From NCBI GenBank assembly GCA_963383645.1, contig OY726559.1:115936441-116000440 (forward strand): a stretch of DNA of 64,000 nt, given 5' to 3'. Origin of the DNA: Muscardinus avellanarius (lineage: Eukaryota; Chordata; Mammalia; Rodentia; Gliridae). A program made the translations under genes and the position numbers. The notes beneath the pieces were generated by a model. It had not been told where the DNA came from and made no database searches. It saw only the letters and a list, made by a program, of their open reading frames with translations. Below are positions 21,976 through 34,432 of the stretch, one piece after another; positions within the stretch are counted from its first letter, which is position 1; each line of letters opens with the position of its first letter.

Positions 21976-22386
21976 AGACAGAGAAAGAGATAGAGATGGG
22001 GGGGGGGAGTTTGGACTCAATAATCTATGCATTCACAGGCCACTATTTAAGGGTCAGTGATTTGATTCAGATACCAAAGTGTCTAAATGAGGAACACTGA
22101 TGTGGTGTCACGAGATGGTCCCCCAGAAAAGGTTCCAGGCTAGTGTTTCCCATGGACACACGACAAGAAACTGGTAGCCAGAGAGGGAAAAGGAGATTCT
22201 CAGAGCTGTGCAGCATCTATGCTGGAAGCCCTGTGTCTTCGCTCCGGGAGACCGCAGATCCAGAGCCCATCTGTCCATGCCTGTGCGTCCAGCGTGCTCT
22301 GGTACAGGCGCTGGCCCCTACGTTCTCCCTGCCCGCCAGCTCCCTTCTTTCTCTGAGCCTCTCCCAATCCAGCTCGCCCTCCATCT

Positions 22387-22609
22387 CAAACACTCTTTTT
22401 TTTTTTTTTGCGGGTCTGGGGATGGAACCCAGGGGTCTTCTACCTCCGCACTACACCCCCAGCCCAATATTTTATTCTTTATTTTCAAACAGGGTCTCAC
22501 CGAGTTGCAAAGGGCCTCACTAAGTAGCTGAAGCTGGCTGTGAACCCCGACTCTCCTGTCTCAGCCTCCCGAAGGCTGGGAGCACAAGCGTGCGCCACCG
22601 CGCCCGGCT
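22387..22609 (-). mobile_element. SINE type A
   Basis: Poly-T, GGGGATGGAACCCAGGGG, CACCGCGCCCGGC. Confidence 0.85.
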
Positions 22610-22819
22610 CAAGCACTCATTTGGCAATATAATAAATATCTTCTTTGCCGCTCTGGCTCCTCAATGCGCTCAGCTGCCCAGACTCCAGCCCCAGATGAAT
22701 CTTTCCTGTGATGCCTAATCGCTGTAAACTTTTTTGAAAATATTTTGGCAAATTGGCATCACATAAAATTATGACCATCCACCTTGGGTGGGCCCAAAGC
22801 AACTCTCATGGGCTTCTTT

Positions 22820-23190
22820 CTTCCTCTCTTTCTTTTCCTTCCTTCCTTCCTTTCTTTCTCTCTTCTCTTCTTTCTTTCTTCCTGTTTTTTCTTTCTCCTC
22901 CTCCCCGTTCCCCCTCCTCCTCTTTCTTTCCTCTCCCTTTCTCCCCCCTTTCCCTCCCCTCTTTCTGCCCTCTTTTTTTTTTTTTTTGTAATTTGTGTTT
23001 TGTTTTGTTACTGAAAATTGAACCCAGGGGCCATTCTACCCCCAGCCCTTTTTATTCTATATTTTTTGTTTAAAAATAGGATCTCACTAGGTTGCTGAGA
23101 GTCTATGTAATGGGTGAGGCTGGCCTTGAATCGTTGAGTCTCCTATCTCAGCCTCCCAAGTACTGGGTTGACCACCGCACATCTAATGTC
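22820..23190. repeat. Pyrimidine-rich tract and old SINE (minus)
   Basis: CTTT/CCTT tract to 22985; degraded SINE 22994-23190. Confidence 0.75.
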
Positions 23191-23470
23191 TGCTCCTAAC
23201 TCCTTGCTCTGGATCCTTGTACCTTCAAATCCGATTGCATTCTTTCTCCTATAAAGTGCTCCCACGGCATCCTGTATTCCTGGAGCATCACGCGATTATT
23301 TCTGTTTCAGTGTTTGTCATCCTGGATAGAATGGGGTTTCGGTGTTCACCAGTCCATTCTGTAACCCCAGCACCTGCACAAGACACTATACCTCACATAT
23401 ATGCACGCTCAGAAGATGCTTTCTCAATGAATCAGCAAGTGATTTCTGTCTGAAGCTTAGATCTCCCCTC

Positions 23471-23587
23471 TTTTCATCTGTGTGTGTGTGTGTGTGTGTG
23501 CGCGTGCGCGCGCGTGTGTGTGTGTGTTCCTAGAGATTGAATCAAGTGGGCCTCTACCCCTTAGCTACACCCTAGCCCATTTCTATT

Positions 23588-23622
<35 letters not shown>

Positions 23623-24257
23623 TTTTTGTGGTACTGGGGATGAAACCCAGGGGCATTCTACCTCCGAGGAGCTACACCTCCAGACCTTTTTTTTATTTTT
23701 ATTTTTCGGTACTGGGGATGGAACCCAGGGACGTTGTACCTCAGAGCTACACCCTCAGCCCTATTTTTTAATCTTTTTATTTATTTTATTATTTATTTTG
23801 TGGTACTGGGGTTCCTGGAAACCCTTCTACCTCCGGGCTACAATCCCAGACCTATTTTATATTTTTATTTGAAAACAGGGTCTCTTAAGCCAGCGCGCAC
23901 GGCTGGCTTCGAACCTGCGCGATCCTCCTGTCTCCGCCTCCCAAGCGCGGGGATTACAAACGTGCGCCACCACGTCTGGCGTCTTTTTATTTTTAAAACA
24001 GGGTCCCACTGAGTTGCAGAGGGCCTCACTAAGTAGCTGAGGCTGTCCACAAATCGCGATCCTCCTGTCTCAGCCTCCCGAATGCTGGGATTACAAGCGT
24101 GCACCACTAAGCCCAGATCCCATTTTTATTTTTGAAACAGTCTTGCTAAACTGCTGAGAACCTCACTAAATTGCTGAGGCTGGTCTTGAAGTTGCAATCC
24201 TCCTGTCTCAGACCTCCCAAGTACTGGGATTACAGGTGTGGGCCACCACGCCCGGGC
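23471..24257 (-). mobile_element. (GT/GC)n and nested SINE cluster
   Basis: Microsatellite 23480-23527 and (TTTA)n 23586-23625. Type-A pieces lie at 23528-23585, 23626-23690, 23706-23790, 23980-24115 and 24116-24257. A type-B copy at 23801-23980 sits between two halves of a type A. Confidence 0.75.
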
Positions 24258-24850
24258 TCTCTTTTCTCTCTTAGGGAGCAAGTCCCTGGGGAGGCCAGGT
24301 CAGTAGAGGAGCGGGCGCAGGGTGGGCGGCTGCTCCCGGGCGGGGTCCCTGAGGCTGATCAGCTACCAGAGTTTTGCAAGGAGCTTTGTAAGGAGTTTGC
24401 GAAGAACCGAGTCTGGCCTTGACTTCCCTGCAGCCTCTGGGTTACAGAGGAGACTGGAGGAGGGAGGGGATCTCCAGTACGTCTGCAATGACTGTATTTC
24501 CCTCTAAGAGCATCAGACTTTCAGGTGCTCGTGTTACCTGGTGGCCAGAGTGGAGAGATGATGGCTGATGTGTGGGTGTGTGAGGGTGGGATGTATTTGA
24601 AGGGAAGTTGTACTGCGAGGGAGGAGATATCGTCGTCTATCCAGTTCACCCCTTAACTAAAGGAAATGGCTGCTTATCACCTTGCCGCAATGTGCCAAAG
24701 CAGAGCGTATATATCTAGGCGATGCTTGCCTCTCCCGTCTGGGAGTGTAAATGATTGAAGCCAGTGTCTGTAGATAGGAGAGAAATCACAACCCTTCCCT
24801 GTGATGAGCTCCCCTGAAATAATTACAAGGAATTCAAAAAGGTTGGAAGC
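24258..24850. other. Non-repetitive intergenic DNA, no gene seen
   Basis: Short ORFs only. Confidence 0.5.
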
Positions 24851-24854
24851 GCTG

Positions 24855-25023
24855 GGTGTGGTGGCTCATGCCTGCAAGTCCAGTTCTTGGGAGGTTGTGA
24901 CAGGATTGTCGATTCAAGACCGGCCTCGGGAATGTAGCGAGACTCTTAGCAACTTAGCAAGATGTTGTTTCAAAAGCTAAAAATAAATAAACAATAATAA
25001 TGATGATGAGTTCAATCCCTGGC

Positions 25024-25073
<50 letters not shown>

Positions 25074-25290
25074 GGAAACTGGGTGGTACACACCTAGAGT
25101 CCCTGTACTTGGGAAGTTGAGACAGGAGGATCACAGGTTCAAGGCCAGTCTCAGTAACTTACCAAGACCCTCAGCAATTTAACAAGACCCTCTTTCAAAA
25201 ATTAAAAAAAAAATAAAGTTGGGGTGGGTGTAGCTTGGAGGTAGAATGTCCCTGGATTCAATTGCCAGTATACACAGACAGACACACAAA
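24855..25290 (+). mobile_element. Two old SINEs separated by (CA)n
   Basis: Copies 24855-25020 and 25071-25275; (CA)n 25027-25070. Confidence 0.7.
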
Positions 25291-25412
25291 GGTTTGAAAA
25301 CATAATTCTATTTATTGTACTAATACAACACTGTCAATGAATTACTGGAATAATGGAAAAAGTGACTTATTCCAACAAAAAAGTTTACAGTAATTTAGCC
25401 AATAGCACTTTT

Positions 25413-25603
25413 TTTGTGGTACTGGGGATGGAACCCAGGGGCATTCTACCTCTGGGCTACACCCTCAGCCCCATTTTGTATTCTTTATTTTGAAACAGGG
25501 TCTCACTGAGTTGCAAAGAGCCTTGAGGCTGTCCTCGAACCCGATCCTCCTGTCTCAGCTCCCGAATGCTGGGATGACAAGCGTGCGCCACCGCGCCGGC
25601 TAC
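25413..25603 (-). mobile_element. SINE type A
   Basis: GGTACTGGGGATGGAACCC to CCACCGCGCCGGC. Confidence 0.85.
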
Positions 25604-26400
25604 CAAACATGATTTTAAGGATGTCAATTTTTTTTAAGCTCCTGCTAATACACAGAGATGTTGTAAATTCTAAGAAGATTAAGATACTTCCTTGGCCTTA
25701 GGGGCTGGTACAAATAGGGTGACATAAGAGAAAGGAAGAGAATAAAATTTATTTCTTGACACGCCCTCCACAATAAAAAAAAAAAATGCCATCTGCATTA
25801 TCACACAGCATTGCACAATCACTCTACGAGTCTCTGATTGTTAGTCACTTTACACGGATTAAAAGATGTCTGCCAGGACCCGGAATCCAAGACCCACCAC
25901 CATCTTCCGGGTTTGTACCACGCAGAGACACCAAGTCAATAATAAGGGGAAGCCACCGTATGGCGGGAGGGCCGGGGGTCCCCAAGGACAGCAAAATATT
26001 GGGTGTGAAGAACGAGACTCCGGCTGGACAGAAACGAGGACGGGCACCACGACCTGGAGCTTTGCTTGCTGGGTCCTGTGACTTTAGCCGTCAGCCCCAA
26101 GGCTTCCAAATTAGATTCCTGGGAACCTAAGGATGTCGCACCATTGCCTCCCCCGGCAGTTGCACCTCCAAACGGTAGGGGGCGCTATTTCCCGTGCCGG
26201 ATGCATTCTCTCTAGCCTTCACAGGTTATAAAGCTGGGTGAATATGGGTATCAGAATCAGAGCTTTGATGTTTGAGCCAGAAGTATGCTATTTAATTATT
26301 ATTATTTAAAAAATTTTTTTTATTTTTTGGCCTGAGTGTGTATTGATATTGGGGGCTAACCAAAAGGCAGTCTAGCTTTATGCTATACCTCCAAGCCCCC
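25604..26400. other. Non-repetitive, CpG-containing intergenic block
   Basis: A 114-codon frame at 25786-26130 (plus) has no recognised domain. A CTCF-like motif lies at 26173-26187. Confidence 0.5.
26173..26187 (+). promoter_or_regulatory. CTCF-like motif
   Basis: CGGTAGGGGGCGCTA matches the AGGGGGCGCTA core of CTCF sites; two bases before the core differ from the usual CACC/CACT. By eye only. Confidence 0.45.
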
Positions 26401-27182
26401 TTTTTTTTTTTTTTTTTTTGTAGTACTAGGGATGAAACCCAGGGACATTCTACCTCCATGGTGCATCCTCAGCCCTATTTTTATTTTTTGTTTAGAAACA
26501 GAGTCTTGCTAAGGGCCTCGCTAAATTGCCTCTAGCCTGGGATTACAGGCATGTGCCTCCACACTTGGCTTGAGCCTTATTTGTTTTATTAATCTATAGA
26601 ATGAGGTTAACAATAAAAATATGATAATGTAAATAACACTTGACAGATAGTACATTGAGAGTAAATTTTAATTTCCTTCCTTTAATTAATGTCATCCCAC
26701 ATATATGTGGGTTCCAGAAATTTCAGTTCTATTTTTAAATACCATTGGTTAGAGCCAGGCGTGGTAGCTTAAGATCCTCAGCAACCTAGAGAGACCCTGC
26801 TTCCAAATGAAAAATAAAATAAGAGATGGGCATGGTGGCGCACGCTTGTAATCCCAGGATTCGTGAAGCAGGAGGATTATGGTTAGTGGACAGCCTCAGC
26901 TACTTAGGCCCTTTGCAACTCAATGAGACCCTGTTTCAAAATAAAGAATAGCTGGGTTTGGTGGCACACGATTGTAATCCCAGCATTCAGGAGGCTGAGA
27001 CAGGAGGATCGCGGTTCGAGGGCAGCCTCAGCTACTTAGTGAGGCCCTCTACAACTCAGTGAGACCCTGTTTCAAAATAAAGAATAAAAACTAGGGCTGG
27101 GGGTGGAGCTCAGAGGTTGAATGCCCCACGATTCCATCTCCAGTATAGCAGTGGAGTTCGGAGGTAGGATGCCCTTCAGTAT

Positions 27183-27230
<48 letters not shown>
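26400..27230. mobile_element. SINE cluster and (CA)n
   Basis: Old minus copy 26400-26578; plus copies 26750-26820 (piece), 26822-26950 and 26951-27150; ID piece and (CA)n 27187-27230. Confidence 0.7.
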
Positions 27231-27236
<6 letters not shown>

Positions 27237-27429
27237 TCATTCATTCCTAATATTTGACTATTTGGGCTGCCTGGGAGGGGGAGCCCCAGAACACAATAAC
27301 CTGGGCCTTATACCTACCCCCTCCCGTATGCTCAGAGTACTTACACCTTTACCTGCTCTTACACTGGAAGTATACTTAAGATTTTCTGATTGAATTTGAA
27401 AATGGGATCATGCTGCTTTAAAATAAATG

Positions 27430-28117
27430 AATTGACGGGGTCTGACGAGGATCAGAGCTGGCGTTGGGGAAACCTGTTTATTGAGTCTGTAACAAAAGAG
27501 ACTGGCTGAAGGTCCTGGGGGCTTTTCTTGGCCCAGTCTGCCCGGCTGGGGTCCTGGATTCCTCTCCCATCTGCTCTTGCAGTTCATCCCAGTCCCTGCT
27601 GCCTGAGGACTCTATGAGGTTGTGAATTTCTGCCTGGCTTGGGTGTGCCTTTCGTAGACCAGCGAGGGACCAGCCAGGCCGGTATCTTCATGCTAGAGAT
27701 TCTTATCACGCTAATCCCGAAGTGTTGAAAGACTGGAACACAGGTTCCATCCCTTTGGCCCGAGCAGTTCCTGTGGACAGTCCTCCTCGGACCCGAAGGC
27801 AGGAAGCTATGTGGGTCTCACACTGGCCAACAGCCCGGGAGAGGATTCACCATCCCCCAGAGCACCACGGGACTCGGACCAGGGTCCTCGAGGGACCGAT
27901 ACTGCTCGTGTTGTCTGGGACACAAGGAACTGTGAGCAGGGAATAAGACGTGTTTAGTGTCCAGGCCCCGTGGGTCTCAGTTCATGGGCATGAGACAGTT
28001 AGGAACCTCCATAGAGACAAAAGGCAAGTGGTCCTTAAATCAGGACCTGACAGCCGTTACCAGACCCAAGTTTTTCTTTTCTACACGCTTAGCCTAACTC
28101 GTAGCTTGTTAGCTATT
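27430..28117. other. Unassigned block, probably retroelement-derived
   Basis: Repeat-free by SINE criteria and continuous with the LTR that follows the L1 insertion. It contains AATAAA on the minus strand (about 27482). No intact retroviral reading frame is visible. Confidence 0.35.
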
Positions 28118-28513
28118 AAAAGCTCAGCATGTTACAGAAAATATAAATCAGACGCTTTCCCTAATCAGCAATAACTAGGAGGAAAGGGGCAACAGGAAGA
28201 GGTTGAGCTATAGAAAGGGCCCTATAGTGAAGTAACTAATGTGACCAATCAGAGGGTATGTAATAGTGGAGGACTGAGCCTCTTTAAAACGCAGGAGGTA
28301 CATAAACAAATGTATCAAAATTAATCACCAAAGAAGCATGGGATGGAGGGAGGGGGAGGAAATGGGATGGGAGCTGGATGAGGGCTAATTGGATGATGTG
28401 TGCTTGTATATCCTCTCAAGTCTTGTACTCCAATGTGATTGATATATGACTATGATAAACCAATTTAAAAAATAAATAAATTTAAAAAAATTTTTTTAAA
28501 AAGCTCAGCATGT
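28118..28513 (+). mobile_element. 5'-truncated L1-like insertion with exact target-site duplication
   Basis: The insert (28133-28498) ends in an A-rich AATAAATAAA tail. AAAAGCTCAGCATGT flanks it exactly at 28118-28132 and 28499-28513. It interrupts LTR-related sequence. The family is inferred from the tail and duplication; I cannot name it surely. Confidence 0.75.
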
Positions 28514-29320
28514 GCTTTGTTCATTCCCTAGAACAAAACCACCTTCCCTGCGTCGTCGGCAGGTGCAGCCTCAGGGCGGATGCTCTTGCTGGGACTCTCC
28601 AAGACAAACGCCACAGACCGCTGAGGAACCATCAAAACAGCCAGTTCCCGGGCCCTTACCCTGGATGACGTGTGGGCCGGTATTTGCTTTGGTATTAGTT
28701 TCCAAAATGTAAAAAGTAGGCAGAGCCCGGGTGCTGTGCAGGCGCTCAGCCAGGGAGGGGCGGCAGCTATTACCACGCAGTCTTCCTCTGTCTCTCTGCC
28801 CTTCGTCCTAATGATTAGCCTATAGTAAAAGCCTTATAGACAAGTAAGGCCTTTAGCCCTAAAAAGAGAGGCATCAGCGCCTCTGTTGACCTCCTCTCCT
28901 CTGTGACCCGGCCTGGGTGTAGGAAAGGTAAACTCCATGCGCTGCTTCAAAGCACCCAGAGTTGATGAGAATCCAATACTGCCAGTATAATAGAGGTGAA
29001 ATCCAGGTAGATTATTGACCCCTGCGCTTAGTAAGTGCCCTGTCCAGACACAACGAGGCACCACCTGCCTTAGAAATAAGTTCCTAGCCCATCGCTTTGG
29101 TAACGCTGATAAGAAAATGTCAATACAAAATCTCTTTAAAGACTGCGGCCCCCAGAAGGGGTCAGAGTTCCATTTTCTGGCTCTCAGCGTGCATGCCAGA
29201 GTGCTGCTCTTTCTTCTTTTCTCTTCTTATATTCTACTATTTTGTAATAAAGGTTTGTTCAAGCTGCACCAAGCTGCCTATTAGTTTTAATTTTTCTATT
29301 CAACAAACCTTAGTTGAATA
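28514..29320 (+). mobile_element. Endogenous retrovirus LTR (copy 1, degraded)
   Basis: It is collinear with the second LTR near 53920-54660. Shared words are TTGCTTTGGTATTA, the GCTCAG-CAGGGAGG-like block, AAAATCTxTxTAAA and TTTGTAATAA (AATAAA at 29246-29251). Its 5' part is displaced by the L1 insertion. No coding region survives nearby. Confidence 0.6.
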
Positions 29321-29362
29321 AGAAAAAGAGCCCTCAACACTATTTATTTATTTGTTTATTTA

Positions 29363-29565
29363 TTTGGGTACTAAGAATAGAACTCAGGGGCATTCAACCT
29401 CCAAGTTACACCCCAGCCCTATTTTTTTATCCTTTATTTTGAAACAGGGTCTCACTGAGTTGCGGAGGGCCTCACTAAGCAGCTGAAGCCATCCACAAAT
29501 GCGATCCTCCTGTCTCAGCCTCCCGAATGCTGGGATTACAAGCGTGTGCCACCACGCCAGGCTCC
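29363..29565 (-). mobile_element. SINE type A
   Basis: GGGTACTAAGAATAGAACTCAGG to CCACGCCAGGC. Confidence 0.75.
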
Positions 29566-29769
29566 TCGGCACCATTTAAACTGTAACAGTTGTGTCTCAT
29601 GTATCTTCCGTTTACCACCTGTGTGCTCTCCTGGCAGCAATTCCTCCTTATGACAGGGCAGAGATGTTTATATGGGATGCAGCATCCCTAGGGAAAAAAA
29701 ACACATCTGGCTCCCGCAGGACCTGCTGATCCAGGTGCCTCCCTCAGATCTCCGCAGTGGGGCAGGCGC

Positions 29770-29985
29770 ACGAGCCCATCGCTCCTGTAATCCCGGTACT
29801 TAGGAGGCGGAGACAGGAGGATCGCAGGTTGAGGCCAGCCTCAGCAACTTAGCGAGACCCTTAGCAACTTAACAAGGCCTTCTTTCAAAATAATAAACAA
29901 ACAAACAAATAAATAATAAATAAAAAGGGCTGGGAATGTAGCCTAGAAGTAGAATGCCCCTGGGTCCAATCCTCCAGTACAAAAT
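29770..29985 (+). mobile_element. Old SINE type A
   Basis: CTTAGGAGGCGGAGACAGG, GCAACTTAGCGAGACCC, GTCCAATCCTCCAGTAC, AAAT tail. Confidence 0.75.
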
Positions 29986-30420
29986 AAATAAATACATAAA
30001 TAAATAAATACATAAACAAAAGCGTCCCCACAGGAAAAGAAAAACACCTTTGAAATCAACGTCAATTACAAGCCCTCCGTCTTAGCTCGCCTTGCAATGA
30101 GCCCTTTCACGTGGAGGGAAGGAGCCAGCCTGACGCTCTCCTGCAGGAAATGATGGAGAGGCCCAAAGAGAACCCTTTCTAGTATTTCCCATCTGACTTC
30201 TTGCGTCTGTCCTTGCCAAGCCAAAGTTATCCTGTCCCGTGCCTGGCATCAAGTGGTAGTAGGAAGGGACACCACTGCCATCAGACACAGGTCCCTCAAT
30301 AGACACGTGACGTGCCCATGTCTAATACAGTAAAAAGAAACAGTGTGAGAAAAACCAACACAGCCTTTTTCTGTTATAGTACCTAGCATTTAGTGGGTGT
30401 TCTGTAATGCACAATTATAA
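29986..30420. other. Intergenic DNA, no gene seen
   Basis: Short frame of 74 codons only. Confidence 0.5.
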
Positions 30421-30738
30421 GCTTGCTTTATTTATTATTTATTTATTTATTTATTATGGCACTGGGGGTTGAACCAGTGTTCTACTTCTGAGCTACACCA
30501 TCAGCTCTATTTATTTATTTATATATTTTTTGTGGGTCTGTGGATAGAACCCAGGGGCACTCTACCTCCAAGCTACACCCCCTGCCCTATTTTTTATTCT
30601 TTATTTTGAAACAGGGTCTCACTGAGTTGCAGAGAGCCTCACTAAGTAGCTGAGGCTGGCCACAAACTGTGATCCTCTTGTCTCAGCCTCTCAAATGCTG
30701 GGATTACAAACCTGTGCCACCACGCCTGGCTCCTTATT

Positions 30739-30782
<44 letters not shown>

Positions 30783-31195
30783 TTTTTGTGGTACTGGGGA
30801 TGAAACCCAGGGGCTTTCTACCTTCAGGCTACACTCCCAGCCCTATTTTATTTTATTTATTTTTATTTTTATATATTTTTAAAATTTATTTATTTTTTTG
30901 GTGGTACTGGGGTTCCTGGAAGCCCTTCTACCTCCGGGCTTCCCTCCCAGACCTATTTTATACTTTTTATTTGGAAACAGGGTCTCTTTAGCCAGCACGG
31001 CTGGCTTCAAACCTGCGCAATCCTCTTGTCTCTGCCTCCCAAGCGCGGGGATTACAAGTGTTCGCCACCACACCTGGCCTATTTTATATTTTATTTGGAA
31101 ACAGAGTCTCACTGAGGCTGACCTTGAGCCTGTGATCCTATCTCAGCCTCCCAAGTACTGGGATTCCAGGCATGAGCCACCACGCCCAGCTGGAT
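30421..31195 (-). mobile_element. Nested SINE cluster with (TTTA)n
   Basis: Type-A pieces at 30460-30527, 30527-30733, 30787-30890 and 31080-31195; (TTTA)n 30736-30783; a type-B copy at 30896-31078 inside a type A. Confidence 0.8.
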
Positions 31196-31835
31196 CCTGC
31201 TCTGTGGGTCTGGGGGCTGCACATCCAGTACTCGCACTATGGTTCTCCCTTTTTCGGCATCCAGCTGCAGAAAACTCTAGTTGAAAAGACCAGCAGGTCA
31301 CCCAGAGCGCAGGCCCGGGCCTGGCTCCAACCAGCTGTGGCCGCCTGCTCTCTGGCTCAGCATCCTCCACGGTGAAATGGGTGTGGTCCAGAGCCCGGGC
31401 TGCCCCATCACATTCAAGACCTTGGACTCGCACTGGATCATCTCTGAGGGCTGCGCTCACCCCTCCCTGGGTAACAAGTGCCTCCAAGTGCCGCCGTTTC
31501 CTCTTGGAATCCTGGGCTCCGCTCTGGTCAGGTTTGACTAGGGTGATAGCTGATACATCCTCCAGGAGTCTGTGTCTACAGATGTCACCATCAAGTGATG
31601 TTTGGTAATCCTGAAGTAGGAAGGGACAGAGAGACATCATCCTGCCTGTCTTTTTCCTCCAGGCAAAAATTCCAAGAAGATATCTGTCAATCTTCTAAGG
31701 AAGGAGACTCCACGCCCTGGCCCCATCATCGCCGGAGCTTCTTACTCCTGTGTAACTCCTCTCTTTCTGCTGACGTTAAAGATTGTCCTCCCTCAGAGAG
31801 GAGCAGAGATCTCTGGCTACATCAGCCACCCCTTC
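31196..31835. other. Non-repetitive, GC-rich block, no gene recognised
   Basis: Overlapping ORFs on both strands (up to 165 codons, minus 31143-31640). The minus frame starts inside a SINE, and I see no family motif. Confidence 0.45.
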
Positions 31836-32058
31836 TTTTTTTGTTTTTGGGACTAGACGGTCAACCCAGGGGCATTTTACCTCTGAGCAACACCCCCAGC
31901 CCTTTGAAAACATTAAAAAAATTTATTTTTTGAAACAGGTCTCTCTAAGTTGCTTAGGGTCTCACTAAATTGCTGAGGCTGGCCTTAAACCTGTGATTGT
32001 CTGGCTCAGTCTCGCAAGTACTGGGATCACAGGCCTGAGCCACTAGACCAGCCCATCA
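31836..32058 (-). mobile_element. Old SINE type A
   Basis: GGTCAACCCAGGGGC to GACCAGCCC. Confidence 0.7.
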
Positions 32059-32562
32059 CCCTGCTATCCTTAGCGACTGCTACACCGATAGCATCTCTGG
32101 CTCATCACAAACACCTGCTAATGTCTTCACCTGTTCCATTCCTGAAGGCTTGTGCACCTTCCATCCTGCAATTAATGTGTCTTCAGAGAAAGATAAAGAA
32201 GGTGAATGCCTTTTCCCATCAACTACTTCCCAGCCTGTATCTCCTGGGGAAGGTAATATTATCTTGGCCCAGGAAAATCAGTACTATGGCCTCTAAGGGC
32301 AAACTTTGCAAGGAGTGAGTTTTAGGCATGGTGCTGAGACTTTGGGGGACTGTCATTGGGACTTGGTGCTGTTATTCTGAGCCTTCAGCTCTAAGCCACT
32401 CACTCCTGCTTTTAGAGATGGGGTCACCTCCCAGGGAGGGCCTCACATTCCTGCACATCTATACTGCATCCCGCCGGCTGCATCTTCTCCTCTTCAGACT
32501 GTGAGATGGATCCACTGCTGCCTATTGAAGGGATAAGGATCAGGGAGTTTAAAAGCAAGTTC

Positions 32563-32960
32563 AAGCCGAGGGTGGTGGGGCACGCTTGTAATCCCAGCAT
32601 TCGGGAGGCTGAGACAGGAGGATCACGGTTTGCGGATAGCATCAGCTACTTAATGAGTCCCTTTGCAACTCAGTGAGACCCTGTTTCAAAATAAAGAATA
32701 AGCTGGGCGTGGTGGCGCACGCTTGTAATCCCCGCGCTTGGGAGGCAGAGACAGGAGGATCACACAGGTTCGAAGCCAGCCATGCTGGTGTAAGAGACCC
32801 TGTTTCAAAAATATAAAAAAAATAGGTCTGGGAGAGTAGCCCAGAGGTAGTAAGGCTTCCAGGAACTCCAGTACCACACACACACACACACAAAAAAAAT
32901 AGGCTGGGGGTGTTACTTGGAGGTAGAATGCTCAGAGGTTCTGTCCCCAGTGCATAGCAC
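32563..32960 (+). mobile_element. Type-A SINE interrupted by a type-B SINE
   Basis: Type A left half 32563-32700, type B 32701-32890 with (CA)n tail, ID half of type A 32902-32960. Confidence 0.8.
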
Positions 32961-33990
32961 ACATTGTCTAGGTTCCAGAGCCATAGAGCCAAGCTTGCAG
33001 GAATTTGAGGAAACAGGGACCAAGGGACCAAGTCGTTCCAGTCTTCCTCGTGCTGTTGTAGAGCAGGAATTCCAGTCCCGGTTGCACGTGTGAGCCAGAC
33101 GGGAAGTGGCCAAGGCCTGCTGAGCCATAACTCCTAAGAAGCGAGTTCAGTGGGCGCATGGTTTAAATATTTCCTAAGTGATTCTGCCCAAGTTGGGAAG
33201 CACCGTCCTAGAGTGTTCTGGTGGAAACAGAGAAATGGACCCAGCCCGAAGAACATTCTGGTAACAACATTTTCAGTAGCCTCCTACTACCGTCCTCAGA
33301 GCATCCCTGGAGCGCTTCAAAGGAAGTTGAAAGATAAGATGCAGGAAGGCCAGGGCGCTTGCAAAGTCAGCCTCAGGGGCCCTGCAGACCTCTGGAGTGG
33401 CTGGTCAGCCAAGCACACGCTCTCATCCCGCCTCCGTCACGCCTGGTGCTGGGCTTTGCTTGTGAAATGGGAATGCCTTGGGTGGGAGAACCCCTTGCCT
33501 TCCAAAGCAGCCCGTTTCTTCTCTGTTACCTCTGCTAGAAACGTTTCTCCAACGAACCCCAGAGGTCAGATCCTCTTGTCAAAAGAATGATAATGCTGCC
33601 CCAAATCCAGTCCTTTGTATATAGCTGGTACTTATTCAAGGCTCCTTAGATGAGGGAACTCACTGCAAATGAAATGGGTCCTTTGGCTTGGTTATATGTC
33701 TCCCCTGCACACATCTGTGAAGACTCACAGATGTCCTCTAATTCAAAACAGGGGCAGAATCAGGACTAAACCTAAGACGACTTGACTTTCAGCCCCGTGT
33801 TCATGATTGTGTGGGCAAGGGGCAGAGAGGACAGAGGGCAACTCCAGGCCAGCGTGGCGCTCCCCGGGACATACAACAAGGCTGAATCTAATGACTGCAG
33901 TGAGACCACCGAGCTTCAGCCCCAGGCTCCATCACTTATGAGGTGTGAGACTGGTCACTTGACAGCTCTGCCTTAGTGGCTGACCTTTAG
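32961..33990. other. Non-repetitive intergenic DNA, no gene recognised
   Basis: The longest frame is 146 codons (33150-33590, plus), without motifs. Confidence 0.5.
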
Positions 33991-33998
33991 GAGTATCA

Positions 33999-34015
33999 CC
34001 GCCACCACCACCACC

Positions 34016-34048
<33 letters not shown>

Positions 34049-34104
34049 GTTATTTTGTAGGGATTGAACCCAGAGACACTTTACCTCTGAGCTACACCCC
34101 TAGC

Positions 34105-34135
<31 letters not shown>

Positions 34136-34432
34136 AAACCGGGAGTGGAACCCAAGGACATTCTACCGTGAGCTACACCCCCTGCCCTATTTTTTATTCT
34201 TTATTTGGAAACAGGGTCTCACTGAGTTGCAAAGGGCCTCGCTAAGTAGCTGAGGCTGGCCGCGAACCCAGATCCTCCTGTCTCAGCCTCCCGAATGCTG
34301 GGATTACAAGTGTGCACCACCAGGCCCAGCTCCTTATCTTTTGTTTCGAGGCAGGGTCTCACTAGCTTGCTGAGAATCTCTCTTAAGTTGCTGAGGCTGT
34401 CCTCGAGCCTGTAATCCCCCCCCCCCTCCACA
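33999..34432 (-). mobile_element. (CAC)n/(CAT)n and SINE cluster
   Basis: Trinucleotide run 33999-34047; SINE pieces 34054-34106, 34135-34332 and 34333-34425; (TTTA)n 34107-34133. Confidence 0.75.

Noticed and set aside
22753..23073. Phe/Ser/Pro-rich frames
   Set aside because: Product of the pyrimidine tract.
27430..28117. Coding remains of a provirus
   Set aside because: No retroviral frame or motif can be read; only LTR-related context supports a retroelement origin.
31143..31640. 165-codon minus-strand frame
   Set aside because: It begins or ends in SINE sequence and shows no family motif.
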